A DNA stretch of 64,000 nucleotides, taken from NCBI GenBank assembly GCA_013180625.2, contig SNVD02013908.1:682001-746000 (forward strand), written 5' to 3'. A program made the position numbers and the translations under genes. This DNA is from Boswellia sacra (lineage: Eukaryota > Streptophyta > Magnoliopsida > Sapindales > Burseraceae). Position 1 is the first letter of the stretch; each line of letters opens with the position of its first letter. The notes under the pieces are model-generated. The model was not told the DNA's origin and did not search any database. It saw only the letters and a list, made by a program, of their open reading frames with translations. Shown piece by piece: positions 12,943 through 25,020 of the stretch.

Positions 12943-14225
12943 CAACTATTAACATGTCAGTGCTGCGCTTATGCTTATCCTGACAAAATACATCAGGAAA
13001 ACCACGAGTTATTGGATTATTGGATTGTAGCTAGGAAATTATTCATCTGATCACTGTTCTTATTTTGTAGTCTTGCATAGTCAAAACCTATTTAAATATT
13101 TTATATATATATATAGGTCCATTAATTCACCCGATTACTAAGCTGACAAGAATCGTGGTAATTAACGTTCAAGATGGTAATGAATATGATTGGAGACTGC
13201 GGCCTTGTGTTTTACTAATATAATTGTTCGATTAATCACCGATTCTGATTTCAGGGAATTAAATTAATTAACCAAAGAAATGGTGAAAGAGAGATGAAAC
13301 CTGGGAGCAGTACCGACCAAGTGCGTGATTCAATTGTATTCCAACTTTCAAATAAACTTGTATGCTTCCATGCAAAGTAACCTTGTACCCGGAATATTCT
13401 TCTTGGATAAGTTGAAGGTCAAGGTCAAGCGTCGTTTGGGGGGGGGGCGGGGCGCGGAGGGGCGGGTTCCAGGGGCCATGCAAATGCATTCCCCGTTTAA
13501 AAGAAGTGGAGTTGGTAATTCTGAAGTCAATTAATTAGTCCCCAAACGCTGGAACTTACGGATAAGATGCGAGTTTCGACACCGACCATTTGAAATTTTT
13601 ACATATATGACCAGGTCTTACGCTCCAACGTTTTTATTGTTAAATATTATGTATGAAAGATAAAAGCTAATTCGATCTCACCTCATCTCTTTGTAATTTA
13701 AACATATTTTCCATGCACTTGTCTCGCAGCGTGCCTGCCTCCTTATCCTTTAACATTAATAGAAGTCCACTACGCACTGGAAAACCAATGAACAGAACGT
13801 CTCTTTGCAAATAATGATAATAATAATTAAAAATGAATTTATCTGAACCGACCTTTTGACTCATTTCGTGAGCAGGCTGCACAGAATTCCACCGTCTTCT
13901 TGACCCTCGTTTTCTGGTCGAAGATTATATTTGTTAATTCTTTTGGAAACGCAAAAAGTGCAAAAAAAAAAAAAAAGAAATAAATTAAAATGATGGAATC
14001 TAATGATAATTGAAAAACGATTTAATTTATATTGTTAAATCTTAAATATTAATGTTGCATTAGATTCTTATCTATGATTAGTTTAAGGGACATAAAACTT
14101 GATAGATGGTGCCTTGATCTTTCTTCTTTTATATGAGAGGAAGAAAACATGTCACTCGAACTTGAAAACCTAGAGACCCCGTACCTGCAATTTTGCGAGG
14201 GAAACAAATATCCTGCATGTTTGAA

Positions 14226-14640
14226 GGCCCGTTTATTTTGGATTCTTTAAGTAGAGTTTATTGAAGTAGATTTTATTAGAATAGGATTTGTAAAAATAAA
14301 ATTTTTATAAAAAATTTTTTGATTGTTTGATTGGAATAAGCACTTATTAATATTAAATTACTAAAATAACTTTTTAGAAAGAAAGGATATGCTATATTTT
14401 TTAAAATATGGTAAGAGTATATTTAATATCTTATAACTTCAAAAGAAGTTTAAAAAGAGTTTTTTTTTTCAAAATTCTCAATTTTGAACTTCTCCTAAAA
14501 GAGATAATATACTTTTTTAAATCCATAAGCTCTTTTTAAGTGACAAAAAAAAATTTAAAAGAGTTTTTAAAATTAAAAAAAAAAAACTCTTTTAATCAAT
14601 ATCCATACAAAAGCTTAAAAAACAAAAAACCTTTTTTTTT
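14226..14640. mobile_element. AT-rich MITE-like insertion unique to copy 2
   Basis: Copy 1 reads directly from the TCCTGC block to a T-run (10600-10632). Copy 2 instead has about 415 bp starting GGCCCGTTTATTTTGG and ending with a T-run. The left end resembles the GGCCCGTTT-type termini seen in many plant MITEs. The interior is A/T homopolymers with short inverted stretches and no ORF. The right boundary is blurred by poly-T. Confidence 0.5.
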
Positions 14641-15213
14641 TTTTTTCGGTTGGGTGATGGTATCTTGTTCGCTTAGCAAAACTGCGCCTCAGATGAGCGT
14701 CAAAAAGTCTTTCTTATCCAAAATTCTAGATTTGTCCTTGTTATGTAATTCAATTCTGCACGTCCAGTTGGTCATGGGCCACACAAATTTGGACTGATTG
14801 GTCCAAAGCTTGGAGTTGTTGACATTCATGCCACTCATGGACTGGATTGAACAATATGAACTCATAATGCTAAACCCTAGAAACTACTGTACCATTCCCG
14901 ACTCCAATACTTTCAAGAGTGCTCCATAGAAACCTTTCTTATTATACGATGCCATTGTAGACTGGCAATTTAAAGTGAGACGAGCAAAGTACTGCGCCAA
15001 CACGTACAAGTCCGAGCTAGCTTGGTTTACCAACACAGTTAAGGTGAACCGTAATGCTATGAAGGCTGCTTTCTGCGCAAAAAGATTTGCCTACGTGCAC
15101 AGTGACGCTACACCCTTGCAGGTGAAGAAACATAATGCGACGAGATCATAGTCCTGCATGCCCAGAGGACAAAAGTTTCATGGCTGGCAATAGTAAAGTA
15201 TAAACAATCCATC

Positions 15214-15875
15214 TAGACCTGGCAAAGGGTCGTGTTATAGTGGTTTCGTGTCGTTTCGTATTCGTATCGTGTTAAATTATATTAATCCAAATCCGACCTA
15301 TTAATTTATTGAGTCTAAATCTTGAAACCTAAACCTGACTATTAACTTAACCTGTTTATTTTCAAGTTAGACAATAATATGTGTAACAAGATTTGTATAA
15401 ATTCTAAACATTTAATACTACAAATAGTTTATAAATTTAAAATCTAACAAATATTTTGAAATTTATTTAAATATCCAAATTTAATATAATACGAAAATAT
15501 AAAAAAAATTGTATTTAATATCATTTAAAGATCCATCTGAAGCATATTTAAGATAAATAATTGATAATGTCCTATTATTAAATGATTTCCAAAAATAAAA
15601 TAGGACATTTTATAAGTTTTTTCTTTATATTCCCGTCAAAATCTCGTTATTCATACACACATAAGTAAATAAATTTGCTTTATTATCCTTAATATTAACG
15701 GATTAAACGGGTCAAATGGTTTTTTATAGGATAAACCCAAATACGGTCCAATATCAAACGGGTTTTACCGTGTTAACCCGCTAACGACCCGTTCCGATAA
15801 TATTAAATCCAAAATGCGTTTTTATCGAATAGGTTCGTGTCGTGTTAACGGATCGTATAGAATTTGCTAGACCTA
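15214..15875. mobile_element. Non-autonomous hAT-type MITE with perfect 8-bp target-site duplication
   Basis: The ends are TAGACCTGGCAAA on the left and TTTGCTAGACCTA on the right, imperfect inverted repeats. Both sides are flanked by the identical octamer AATCCATC (15206-15213 and 15876-15883). Copy 1 of the duplication keeps the empty site once (AATCGATC at 11191-11198). The interior is rich in CGTGTCGTGTT-type motifs and has no transposase frame. Length is 662 bp. Confidence 0.85.
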
Positions 15876-16481
15876 AATCCATCAACTGTTAACGTGTCAA
15901 TCTTGAATCCTGACAAAATACATCAGGAAAACTATGAGTTATTGGCTTGTCGCTAGAGAATTATACTTATCTGTTCAATATTCTTATTTTGTAGTATTAG
16001 AATTTCTTGTCCTTATCTTGAGAGTACTACTCCCATATATAGAGTAGCTAGTCCAAATTTGATTCCAGGGACGCTGGGATCCCAAGGAAGATATCAAACG
16101 TTGTCTTATACATTGACTGTGGGAACACAAGTAGAAGAAACGATAGCAGAGACTTGGAACTTGTCATGACAAAGTAAATTACAATTTGGAATTCATTTGA
16201 AAATATTTGAAAATATTTATTTGAACAAAATGAGCATGAGTATTATCTCATTTATGTGACTTGATTATTAGATTATTCGCATCATCAAGCACATAGGTTG
16301 ATAACTCTCTTTAAGAATATTTTAAGCAGCTATATATATTTAAACATGTTTGTCACGTACATATAATTTATACTTTTATTTCTATAATTTTTTTATATTA
16401 TGATTTTGTTTTTAATGTGAACATCCACATTTATATGTACAAAAATCTTACTACGTGAGATGTGTTTTACATAGGTGGAAC

Positions 16482-17004
16482 TAGGGGAGCACACGGGCCG
16501 GGTCGAGTCGGGTTTTGCCCAATCCGACAAAACCCGATACATGATCGAGTTAGATATTTTAAACCCGTAATTGGGTTTCTGAAGCATGTAACCCGAGATA
16601 TAATCCGAATGGTCGGGTTGGTCTGATCGGTCGGGTCCACTCAACACTTACATGTCGAGTTGTGTCAGATTCACAACCAACACTCGATATCAGTCTATTT
16701 TCGAAGGCATCATCCGACACTCGACATTATCCACTCGACACTCGACACTTACATATCGAGTCGTGTCGGATTCACAACCGACACTCGATATTAGTCTATT
16801 TTCGAAGACATCGAGTGTCGGATATATCATCCGACACTCAACACTATCTACTCGACACTCGACACTTACATGTCGGGTTACATGAATTAAACTCGATCCC
16901 AAACCCGAAGTTTATAACCCGATTTCTGGTTTTTTATTACATTAACCCGCCCGTAACCCGATAAAACCCGGTTGGGTCAGGTCGGGTAATTTTGAACACC
17001 CCTA
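16482..17004. mobile_element. hAT-type MITE nested in the 5' LTR, with internal CGACACTCGACACT repeats
   Basis: The termini are TAGGGGAGCACACGGG and AATTTTGAACACCCCTA, with GGGTCGGGT-type subterminal motifs on both sides. The flanking octamers GGTGGAAC (16474-16481) and GATGGAAC (17005-17012) match at 7 of 8 positions. Inside, a block with CGACACTCGACACTTACAT and CATCATCCGACACTC is repeated from about 16650 to 16880. There is no ORF of significance. The 3' LTR lacks the element, showing it inserted after the retroelement. Confidence 0.8.
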
Positions 17005-17589
17005 GATGGAACATTCAAATTGAAACCTATGCAAGCAACAAGCCACTAATCCCCATTTACAATTTACTGCCACATGGTCATTCACATCATTACACGGCAC
17101 CTAGCCACACAATAAGCCAATTTCAACTGGAAATATTGGGCGGTACATTGCTATAAATAGAATCCTTTGGGCTTCAATAAAGTTGTATCAAATTGAGAGT
17201 AGTGCCCGGTTACTTTGCTGAAAGCAATAATAAAGGTAAATATCTCGCTCGTGCACTTTCTCTACTCATGCTTTGATTTCTTTCATTCATAACCCTTTGT
17301 ACTTTTGTTCAATCTAATTTGATTTTGATTTCCACAACATGTTATCAGAACGAATAGCTCTGTTTTTATGAGTATATATGCTCTTTGATCACAACTTTGT
17401 TGGATTTTCCATATCAAAAAGTGAAGTTAGCCTATTTTCCTACTATTTTCTTCTTGTTCTTCTTTTGTTATACAACTAAAGAAATGAAAAGAAGATTCAA
17501 GAACAAGACAAAGAAAATCTGGAAGAATATTTTGAAGATGTCAAAAATATTGTAAGCCTCCAATTCGCTGCTTTTGATAGGAATTAGGG

Positions 17590-18340
17590 ATATCCATTCG
17601 TGTTAGCAGGTCGTGTTCGTGTTGTGTCAAGCTAAGACACGACAAAGATTGACCAAATGCGAACACGATTCGTTTATTACTCATGTTAAGAAAGCTGAAC
17701 ACGACACGATCATCAAATGAGTAACATGACACGATACGCTAATATGAATAATAAACGGGTCATTTTCGTGTTAGACATGAACTTCATGACCTGTCTAACA
17801 CGGTTATGACATGTTTATACGATTTATACATTTAATACAATTATAGCATATTTACATATTTGACAATTATGACATGTTTATAGACATGATTATAACATGT
17901 TTACATGTTTGACACGATTACACATTACAACCTATTTTTAAATTACAAAAAAAAAAATACAAAATTCATCCATAGCACAATAGAAAGTCCACTAAATACC
18001 AAGCTCATACAAATTTCAAATATAATATAAATATAATAAAAAGTCCATTGCATGCATTTCCTTTTTAACTCTTAAGAAACCTATAAACAAAATAAATATG
18101 TAAAATTATTTTGTATTCATGTCAATAATCATATTAATCGTGTTATCATGTCAAACATGTTTTAATTTGTATTCGTGTTAATCACGTTACCGTATCATAA
18201 ATGAATTTGTGTCACCTGTAGCTACGGACCCTTAATACGAATACGACACGATTATTAAACAGGTTGAAAATTTTGACATAAACATGACATGAATGCAATT
18301 GAGGCAAACCCAAAATCGCTAATTTCCTTGTCGTGTTAAT
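17590..18340. mobile_element. MITE-like element inside the LTR element (family A, copy 1)
   Basis: This block of about 750 bp is rich in CACGAC/CGTGTT motifs and in copies of GACATGTTTA. It matches a second block at about 60790-61330 over TTCGTGT..TGTCAA, CGTTTATTA, AACACGA and GGCAAA..CTCTAATTTC. Near the ends GGAATTAGGGAT and, on the other strand, GGAAATTAGCGAT may form the inverted repeat. No target-site duplication was found, so boundaries are approximate. Confidence 0.5.
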
Positions 18341-19684
18341 TCATGTGTCAGTCTTTATGAACTATTGACATGTATTTTATTTGAGTTTGTAATTGCATAC
18401 TAATACGGTATATCATATACTAATCTTTACATGAAAAATCTTTATAAATTGAACACAGTCTATTCCTGCCACTATTAGGGGGAGTACATATAAGAGAAAT
18501 ATTTATCAATGGGAGCATATTTTGGATACATATATACTGTACTCTTATGTCCTTGATTATGTTTCTCCCAATAGGTTTTACAACGAGGTTTTTAACAAGG
18601 TTGTTGTAACCCAACACCACTTTTTAGTTCATTAAATAATTGTATTTCTTTTTAAGATTTTTATCTCATTAGGTTTTTTCTTAGTAAAATTAAATACAGT
18701 TATTTGAAAATGGTGAATCTCTTAGGAGGAGTGATGTCTACACAGGTGGATCTCCACCTCAAACACCTCTACAATCCATTAATCCCTATTTACAATTTAC
18801 GTTGCTATCACGTGGTTATTCACCAAGTTCTTACACGCCACCTAGCCACACACTAAGCTAATTACAATTGGATATGGTGGGTGGTTCATTGCTATAAATA
18901 GAAGCCTTTGGGCTTCAATGAAGTTGTATCAAATTTAGAGTACCCAAATGCTGTGCTTAAAGCAATAATAATAAAAGTCTCTTGCCCTTACACTTTGTCT
19001 ATTCTTGTTTTGATTTCTTTCATTCACAACCCTTTTGACTTTTGCTCATGAATTTAATTTGATTTTGATCTCCACAACAAGATCATATATATAACTTACA
19101 CTAAAATTATTATTCTTATTTTACATAGAATATATATAGACAAACAAAAAGCGGCTAACTATATATAAGCTGTAGTTAAGCTGGCACGTCGATGGAAAGC
19201 TCAATTCATAATTTTTTTGGGATGATTATGTGAATAAACTCAATTAACCCATTTTTAAATGCATTTCTTTTTTGGACCTTCATTAACTCAACTAACCCAA
19301 AGATTATGTGCATCTTTCTTTTATCAGTTGTTTCACAATGATCCAAGTCCTCCTTTATTTTACTCTTATATGTACACATAAACATTATTTAAAGGAACTT
19401 AATTTTATGCATATGTTCTTTCTTATGAAAAATTATGACAAGCTAAGATTCGATCCACTCAAACATTAAAAATAAATAAATAAATAAATCAAAAGCATAG
19501 GTTAACATCAGTAATTAAGTTGAATGACAAAATCTAACTAGTATAATTGATTAGTATTGGAAGATGGTAAGTATATGGAAAAAAAAAAGAGCACCACAAA
19601 GGTGAACACAAATTAACCATTTAAGGTTAAAGGTGCACCACCAGGCTATCAACCATTGAATCCCTCCCAGCCAACGACCCCTTC

Positions 19685-19693
19685 TCTTATAAA
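19685..19693 (+). promoter_or_regulatory. Likely TATA box of the MADS-box gene
   Basis: CTTATAAAC lies about 230 bp upstream of the ATG, with pyrimidine-rich sequence downstream, as expected for a plant core promoter. Confidence 0.45.
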
Positions 19694-19917
19694 CCTTAGA
19701 ATCTCTTCACTTCTCCCCACCCATCTGTAACCATAATTCTCTCTATCTCTCATGCTTAACAACCCTTTTTTTCAGGTCCATGTATTGTTTATATATAGCA
19801 ACGCCATAGATTTTCTTCTTCTAAAAATAATAAAAAAGAGAAAAGCTCTTTGTTTCCAAATTAAAAAAGTTCAATTTCTTCCATATCAACAGATCATATA
19901 GACTGAACATCATCAAG

Positions 19918-22900
19918 ATGGGTCGTGTTAAACTGGAGATTAAGAGAATAGAAAACAACACAAATCGTCAGGTTACATTTTCCAAGCGTAGGAATGGACT
20001 CATTAAGAAGGCTTATGAGCTTTCTATTCTCTGTGACATTGATATTGCTCTTATCATGTTCTCTCCTTCTGGTCGTCTTAGTCACTTTTCTGGCAAAAAA
20101 AGGTACTGCATTGCTTTAAGTTTATTCAATTTCTTTTGCATGATTTTGTGAATTTGTTTTTGCTTTCAAAACCATTCATGAACAATTAATTTAAAGATAA
20201 TAAATTATTTTCCGTTCATTCTAATGATTTTTTTCCCACTGTTTGCCATTGAAATAACGATATTAATTATTCGCCGGCCCTATTGCCAAGAGCTAGTAAT
20301 ACTAGTCTGGTAATCCTATGATTAACCCCTTTCATAAAATTAAGAAACTACGATCTGTTGCCTGTATGCTTCTTTTCTCGTCTTCCTTATTATTATTTTT
20401 AATTAATTAATTACTTTTATTAATCATTTCTCGACCTGTTAAAGCATAATGAACTGTAAACCTGGCTGTTTGGATCTTTTGACTGGACTTCAAATTAACA
20501 AACTTACAACCTCTACCCTCAATTGTAGAAGAAGGAGAAAGAATAGCCTGTTGTATTAATGCCATTCCCACGTTTATATGTATCATGCCACGTTACTTAA
20601 TTGATAGACACATCTGATTAGCATTAGATAATTTCATGTTATTCTTATAATTAAAATTTAATCATTTATGTATTTTATATTTTTATTTTAAATTGAATTT
20701 AAGAATATGTGGTGGATATTAAATTTTAAAAGGATATGTAGTTGAATGTAAAATACATTGGAAAATACATAATACAAAGAATAGGGTACAAAACGGGTAA
20801 CCAAACATAATACCTCTTTTAAACAATAGACTTGCTGGGGCACGCATCTAGCATTATGTTTATGATAAAAATCATTTATTTTTTAATTAATGAAGTCCAC
20901 TTAATTTCTCATAGATTATGTCTTCAGGACCCTGCTTAATTGACCTTCTTCTTTTGTTGATGGTAATTAATTTATAATATTTCTAATTCTTCTATGCAAT
21001 AGGTGCTATTCTACCAATTTTTATGCCTTGTCATAATTTATTTGTTATTCTTGAAATTCAGGATTGAGGATGTGTTTTCCCGTTATGTTAATCTCCCCGA
21101 TCAAGAAAGAGAACAGTATGCTCCTAAACTATTTATTGATTAAATAGTGTTAATCTGCTTGAGCTTTGTTTGCTTAATATCGTCTGTTAATTTATAACAC
21201 GTTTATAAATGGTTTATTGCAGTGCTTTGATTTTTCCTGATCAAGGCAGACATCCGTATGCACCTCAACCCTTTTTCCCCTTTAAGTTATACTTATTTGA
21301 GATGTCATTAGTGCTCCAATACTGGCCTTTTAATTAATTAGGATCTTTAGAATCCATCGTAATTCTTTGTGACCATTATATTGGTTTGGTAGTGTAGCAG
21401 GCTATCTTTACTCTTTTTATTTCTTTTATTAGAAACATGCCATATTTATTTATTTATTTAGTGTTTTTGTTTTGTTGCAGTGATATTCAAAACAAAGAGG
21501 TAAGATAGTCCTTCACTATATTTTTTTTTTCCATATATATATATATATTACATTTATCGTAACTTAAGAGTTTTTTCGAACGTGACAAAGATTTCTATAT
21601 AAACATTCTCGAAACACTTAAGAGAAATAATAAATGAAAGGAGGAAAGAATTCCGTCCCAATTAAAAGTCCCATTAAAAAATTGAAATTGCTCTTCATGA
21701 ACATGATAGTATTTTGGGTTAAATACATGCTTGCAGTATCTGCTAAGGACTCTGCAGCAACTAAGGAGCGAAAATGACATTGCCCTTCAACTTGCCAAGT
21801 TTGTCTCCTTCTCTCTGCGTTTGTTTTTTAATTTTTCACTGCAATTCAAGTTGAATTATCTAATGGAAGTTCATTTTGTTTTCTCTTCTTGATCCTTCTC
21901 TGATGTCTTAAAAAAGTCCTGCAGCTATTAACAATGACATCGAGGTAAGCGAAGAGTAACAATAAAAAACCTGATATCTTGAAATATGGCAAATTAAGAT
22001 TAACGAGAATCATTATCTTCTTTGACTAGATTCTGAGTTAGGTTTGTTACTGTTTTCACGACAGGAACTCCAACAAGAAGTTGGCAGGTTACAGCAACAA
22101 CTTCAAATGGCCGAGGAACAAATAAGGTAATTAAGAATGAAGAGATAGAAATTAAAGCTAGCTTATTCTTCTCTAATCATCTCCGGAATATTAGTTTATG
22201 TTACCTAAGTTATGTATGTCACTGCCTCTGTATAAACAGGACATATGAGCCAGACCCTTTGAGAATCACATCTATGAAAGATCTCGAATCCTGCGAGAAA
22301 AATCTTGTGGACACTTTGACACGAGTTGTGCAGAGAAAGGTTAGCTCTTTCTATTTTCCTCTTCTTGCATGTAATCTTTTCTGTTCCTTTCTCTGATTTT
22401 TTTTTGCTAACCGTGAGCCCCTTGTTTGGTTGCAGGATTATTTGTTGAGTAATCATCTATCTTCTTACGACCCATCTAACATGCAGGTACCTGTATGCAG
22501 AAAAACATGAGAAGACAAATACTACACAGATAAATTAATAGAATATGAAAATAGTTGTTTCTTACTAGCATATATCTTCACGAATAATACAAAATAGACA
22601 TTCTGTTAAACGTAGGTTTAATATTGTTTTATGATGTTTAATTTATACCATTTAATACTACACTATGGTAAGAAAAGTGTACTTCCAGCCGGTATCATAG
22701 ATTAGCCCACTACATAAGTTGATGTATTGACAGCAACCTCTTTTGCACGGATTGACAGCAATGTCAGCAAGCGATGCCAACCTCTTTTGAGAATGAAGTT
22801 GTGGGTTGGTTACCTGACGGAGGTCATAATCAAGCCCAAATGTTCGACGCATCAGCCCCTTTAAATCAACTTAGGTGACTATACACTATCACTGTGTTTT

Positions 22901-23508
22901 CTATTTGCTTTGTTTACCATAAATTTGGTAGCCCAGGCGTCTGTTTCTGGCTGCACAGCGCGGGCGTGGCTCAAGTGCATCAAAATTGCTGCTATAGCTG
23001 AGCTCGAGGCTCTGAGCTGCCTATTGTTGGAGGTTTTGGCTCACAAGTTAGTGTTCCGCACTTTCTTTTCAGGGAGCTCTCAACCACAATGTATGATCCA
23101 TTGTTGCAAGGAACCAGCTCGACCACCGGTCCACACGGCATAGGAGAGTGTCACGTCACCAACACAGGTGGAGAAAATTTTCCCACTTGGACTCAGGCTT
23201 ACGTTTCAACAGACCTCCATTCGTCTCCAATATCACCAAACTTATACCCGCAAATTCAGGTTTTTCTTTACACATTTCTAGCTGCTTGTTTACGTGATAA
23301 TAATTATATATAATCTTTTTGCATAATTAGTCGGATTTGTGCTCTGCATATATACATCTTATTTCAGCAGCATGGGATGATGGGTACAGACAACACGGAG
23401 ATAATGCCACGAGAGCAGGTTGAGATCCCAATTAGTAATCACCATGTACAAGCTGACAATGAAGGTGCAAATTATGAGAACAAAATCCCACAAGTCAATG
23501 GGCAATGA
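19918..23508 (+). CDS. MIKC*-type MADS-box transcription factor (AGL66/AGL104-like)
   Basis: Twelve exons give 342 residues: 19918-20102, 21062-21115, 21223-21255, 21481-21499, 21737-21798, 21917-21944, 22065-22126, 22240-22339, 22436-22486, 22768-22874, 23073-23259 and 23368-23508. Residues 1-60 are a canonical MADS domain ([33 protein letters not shown]). A long I region follows ([27 protein letters not shown]), split over several tiny exons, the hallmark of MIKC*. The K-like coiled coil is around [19 protein letters not shown]. The C-terminal motifs WLPDGG, LFDASA-like [15 protein letters not shown] and ECHVTN place it in the S clade with AGL66, AGL67 and AGL104. In Arabidopsis these heterodimerise with P-clade partners and control late pollen maturation and pollen-tube growth; nuclear DNA binding to CArG-like sites is expected. 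Confidence 0.93.
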
Positions 23509-24807
23509 TATATACCATGAAGAAGTTGAATTGAAGTTGGATAAGATAACATTCATTAATATTGTACTGAGAATAACTAATGATGTTCTTTGTTATGTAA
23601 TCATATCTCACAATAAATTACGCAATCAAAATTATATATTAACACCTTGATACATAGGTGATAGGCAGACTACAGTTTTGTATTCATGACATCAAATATA
23701 TATTATCCTAACCTTCGTGACATGTTTAGTAACTGAAAGATCTTTTGTCCTTGACTTCTAAGCTACTGTCTAGTGGAGATAGTATAAGGGCAGAGCTATT
23801 TGCACTAAATTTTTTCCACCAAACAAAGCAAGCAAAGAAATTGTTGAGATGAATCAACATTTTGTAGGATATGATCACAAAAGAATTATTGCAGAGATAA
23901 ATCAACATTTTGAAGATAAGAAGAGGATCCAACTAGGTTTTCTTCTGTGAGTATAAATCTTGAAAATATAATTTTATTTATAAGTAACCTACTATTTGCA
24001 TTGTCCATAATTTTTTTTTATAGGAAATGAAAAGATGTTATCGGCCAAAAGAAAAGAGAAAACAAAAATTCTAGACAATGCTCTGCTATGTATTCAATTG
24101 CTTAAAAAATTCTTTAAAAGTAAATTGTTATTACAGCGTTAATTAAAAAAGTTACAAGTTATCAGGTAGTGCATTACATAAAAGAAAATCTTTGTACTTG
24201 TTCACATCGATTGATTCCACTCTCTTTTGTTATATTAATTAAGGTGGTTAAGAAATTTCTAATTTTGTGGACATTATCAAATTAATGACAAAAAAAACTT
24301 TAAAATCTATATTGAGATCAATGAATTCATATCTCTCTTTGGTTATAATTTTTTCTTCATAACTAAAATTTTGATAAATTTTATCTTCAGAAAAATGTTC
24401 AATTTAAAAAATATAAATAAAAGGGATTAAAGATGTTGTCATTGTTAAAAAAATTAGGATTGAATCCTTATAAGTAATTTACCTAATGAATATTTTAGAA
24501 TAGTTTATCTAAAACAAATGTGTGTACAAAATATTAAAATAGGGACAAATAGCTTCACCCAGTCACCCTTAGTATTAAAACGTGGGCTTAAGAGCCCCTT
24601 TTTAAGACAAATTTGAACACAGTTTTTAATTTATCTTTAATTTGTCAGATCTAAGCAATTGAATGGTTGAGATTAAATCTTTCATATGTCAATTTCAAGG
24701 TGCATTAATTATGCAAGCTAGCTTAATCCCAACTCTCTAAGGTATGTGGACTTTAATGTTCAAAAAATTATGAAAAACTTAGAAGTTGGTAATTAAAAAT
24801 ATGGCGT
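23509..24807. other. Spacer downstream of the MADS-box gene
   Basis: It contains the MADS gene 3' untranslated region and AT-rich DNA. A short near-repeat (GAATCAACATTTTG / AAATCAACATTTTG, about 23851 and 23900) is the only structure I see. Confidence 0.35.
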
Positions 24808-25020
24808 CACTAGTAGAAAAATGCCCTACGGAAACGTGCATTGCACATTGCTAAAGGGCTTTCGCAACGTGCAGGCGCACGTTGCTGTTCTAACTGTTGC
24901 TGAAAGTCCCTTATTTTTTGCAACGTGCAATGCACGTTGTGAAAGACTATATTACATGCTGCAGAACACCTTTTAGCAACGTGCAATGCACGTTGCCGAA
25001 AATCCTAACCCATTGACTAA
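24808..25020 (+). mobile_element. Terminus of a CACTA (En/Spm-type) transposon with palindromic subterminal repeats
   Basis: The sequence CACTAGTAGAAAAATG is the classic outer end of plant CACTA elements. Immediately inside are palindromes of the form GCAACGTGCAATGCACGTTG starting at 24864, 24920 and 24976, exactly 56 bp apart, plus a weaker one near 24830. In Spm such subterminal repeats are the transposase (TnpA) binding sites. No matching CTACTAGTG end appears later in the window, so the element is truncated or its other end has decayed. The inner limit given here is only where the repeats stop. Confidence 0.75.

Larger units (their letters stand above)
9505..13100. repeat. Tandem segmental duplication, copy 1 (interrupted by a 1.74-kb insertion)
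   Basis: Copy 1 begins near the TATATATA/ATTAATTCACCCGATTA block (about 9535) and can be followed base by base against copy 2 to 11205, then resumes at 12943 and runs to about 13100 where copy 2 starts. Shared landmarks include GGTGAAAGAGAGATG (9699/13280), the block with CATGCAAATGCATTCCCCG (about 9870/13480), ACCGACCTTTTGAC (10239/13848) and CAAAATACATCAGG (about 12983 and 15913). No coding frame is conserved between the copies: the 9697 frame of copy 1 gains an early TGA in copy 2. I infer a non-coding duplication of a unit of about 1.85 kb. Confidence 0.8.
13101..16010. repeat. Tandem segmental duplication, copy 2 (interrupted by two MITEs)
   Basis: Copy 2 is colinear with copy 1 from about 13101 to the TTATTTTGTAGT block near 15990. 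It has two blocks absent from copy 1: about 14226-14640 and 15214-15875. Single-base differences and small indels are frequent, so the duplication is not recent. A G-rich tract at 13438-13465 is expanded relative to copy 1. Confidence 0.8.
16461..19079 (+). mobile_element. Degenerate non-autonomous Copia-like LTR retrotransposon
   Basis: The two LTRs are 16461-17339 (348 bp once a nested MITE is removed) and 18735-19079 (345 bp). Both start TGT and end CCACAACA, and share the promoter-like TTGCTATAAATAGAA and the phrase CCTTTGGGCTTCAAT. Directly after LTR 1 is TGTTATCAGAAC, close to the initiator-Met tRNA primer site TGGTATCAGAGC. Directly before LTR 2 is a purine tract, CTTAGGAGGAGTGA. The internal region keeps a remnant like the 3' non-coding part of Copia elements (CCAATAGGTTTTACAACGAGG) but no gag-pol frame. 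No clear 5-bp target-site duplication remains, so it is old or recombined. Confidence 0.75.

Noticed and set aside
22910..23143. 77-codon open frame overlapping a MADS-gene intron and exon 11
   Set aside because: It is in a different frame from the well-supported MADS exons and crosses their splice sites, so it is a shadow.
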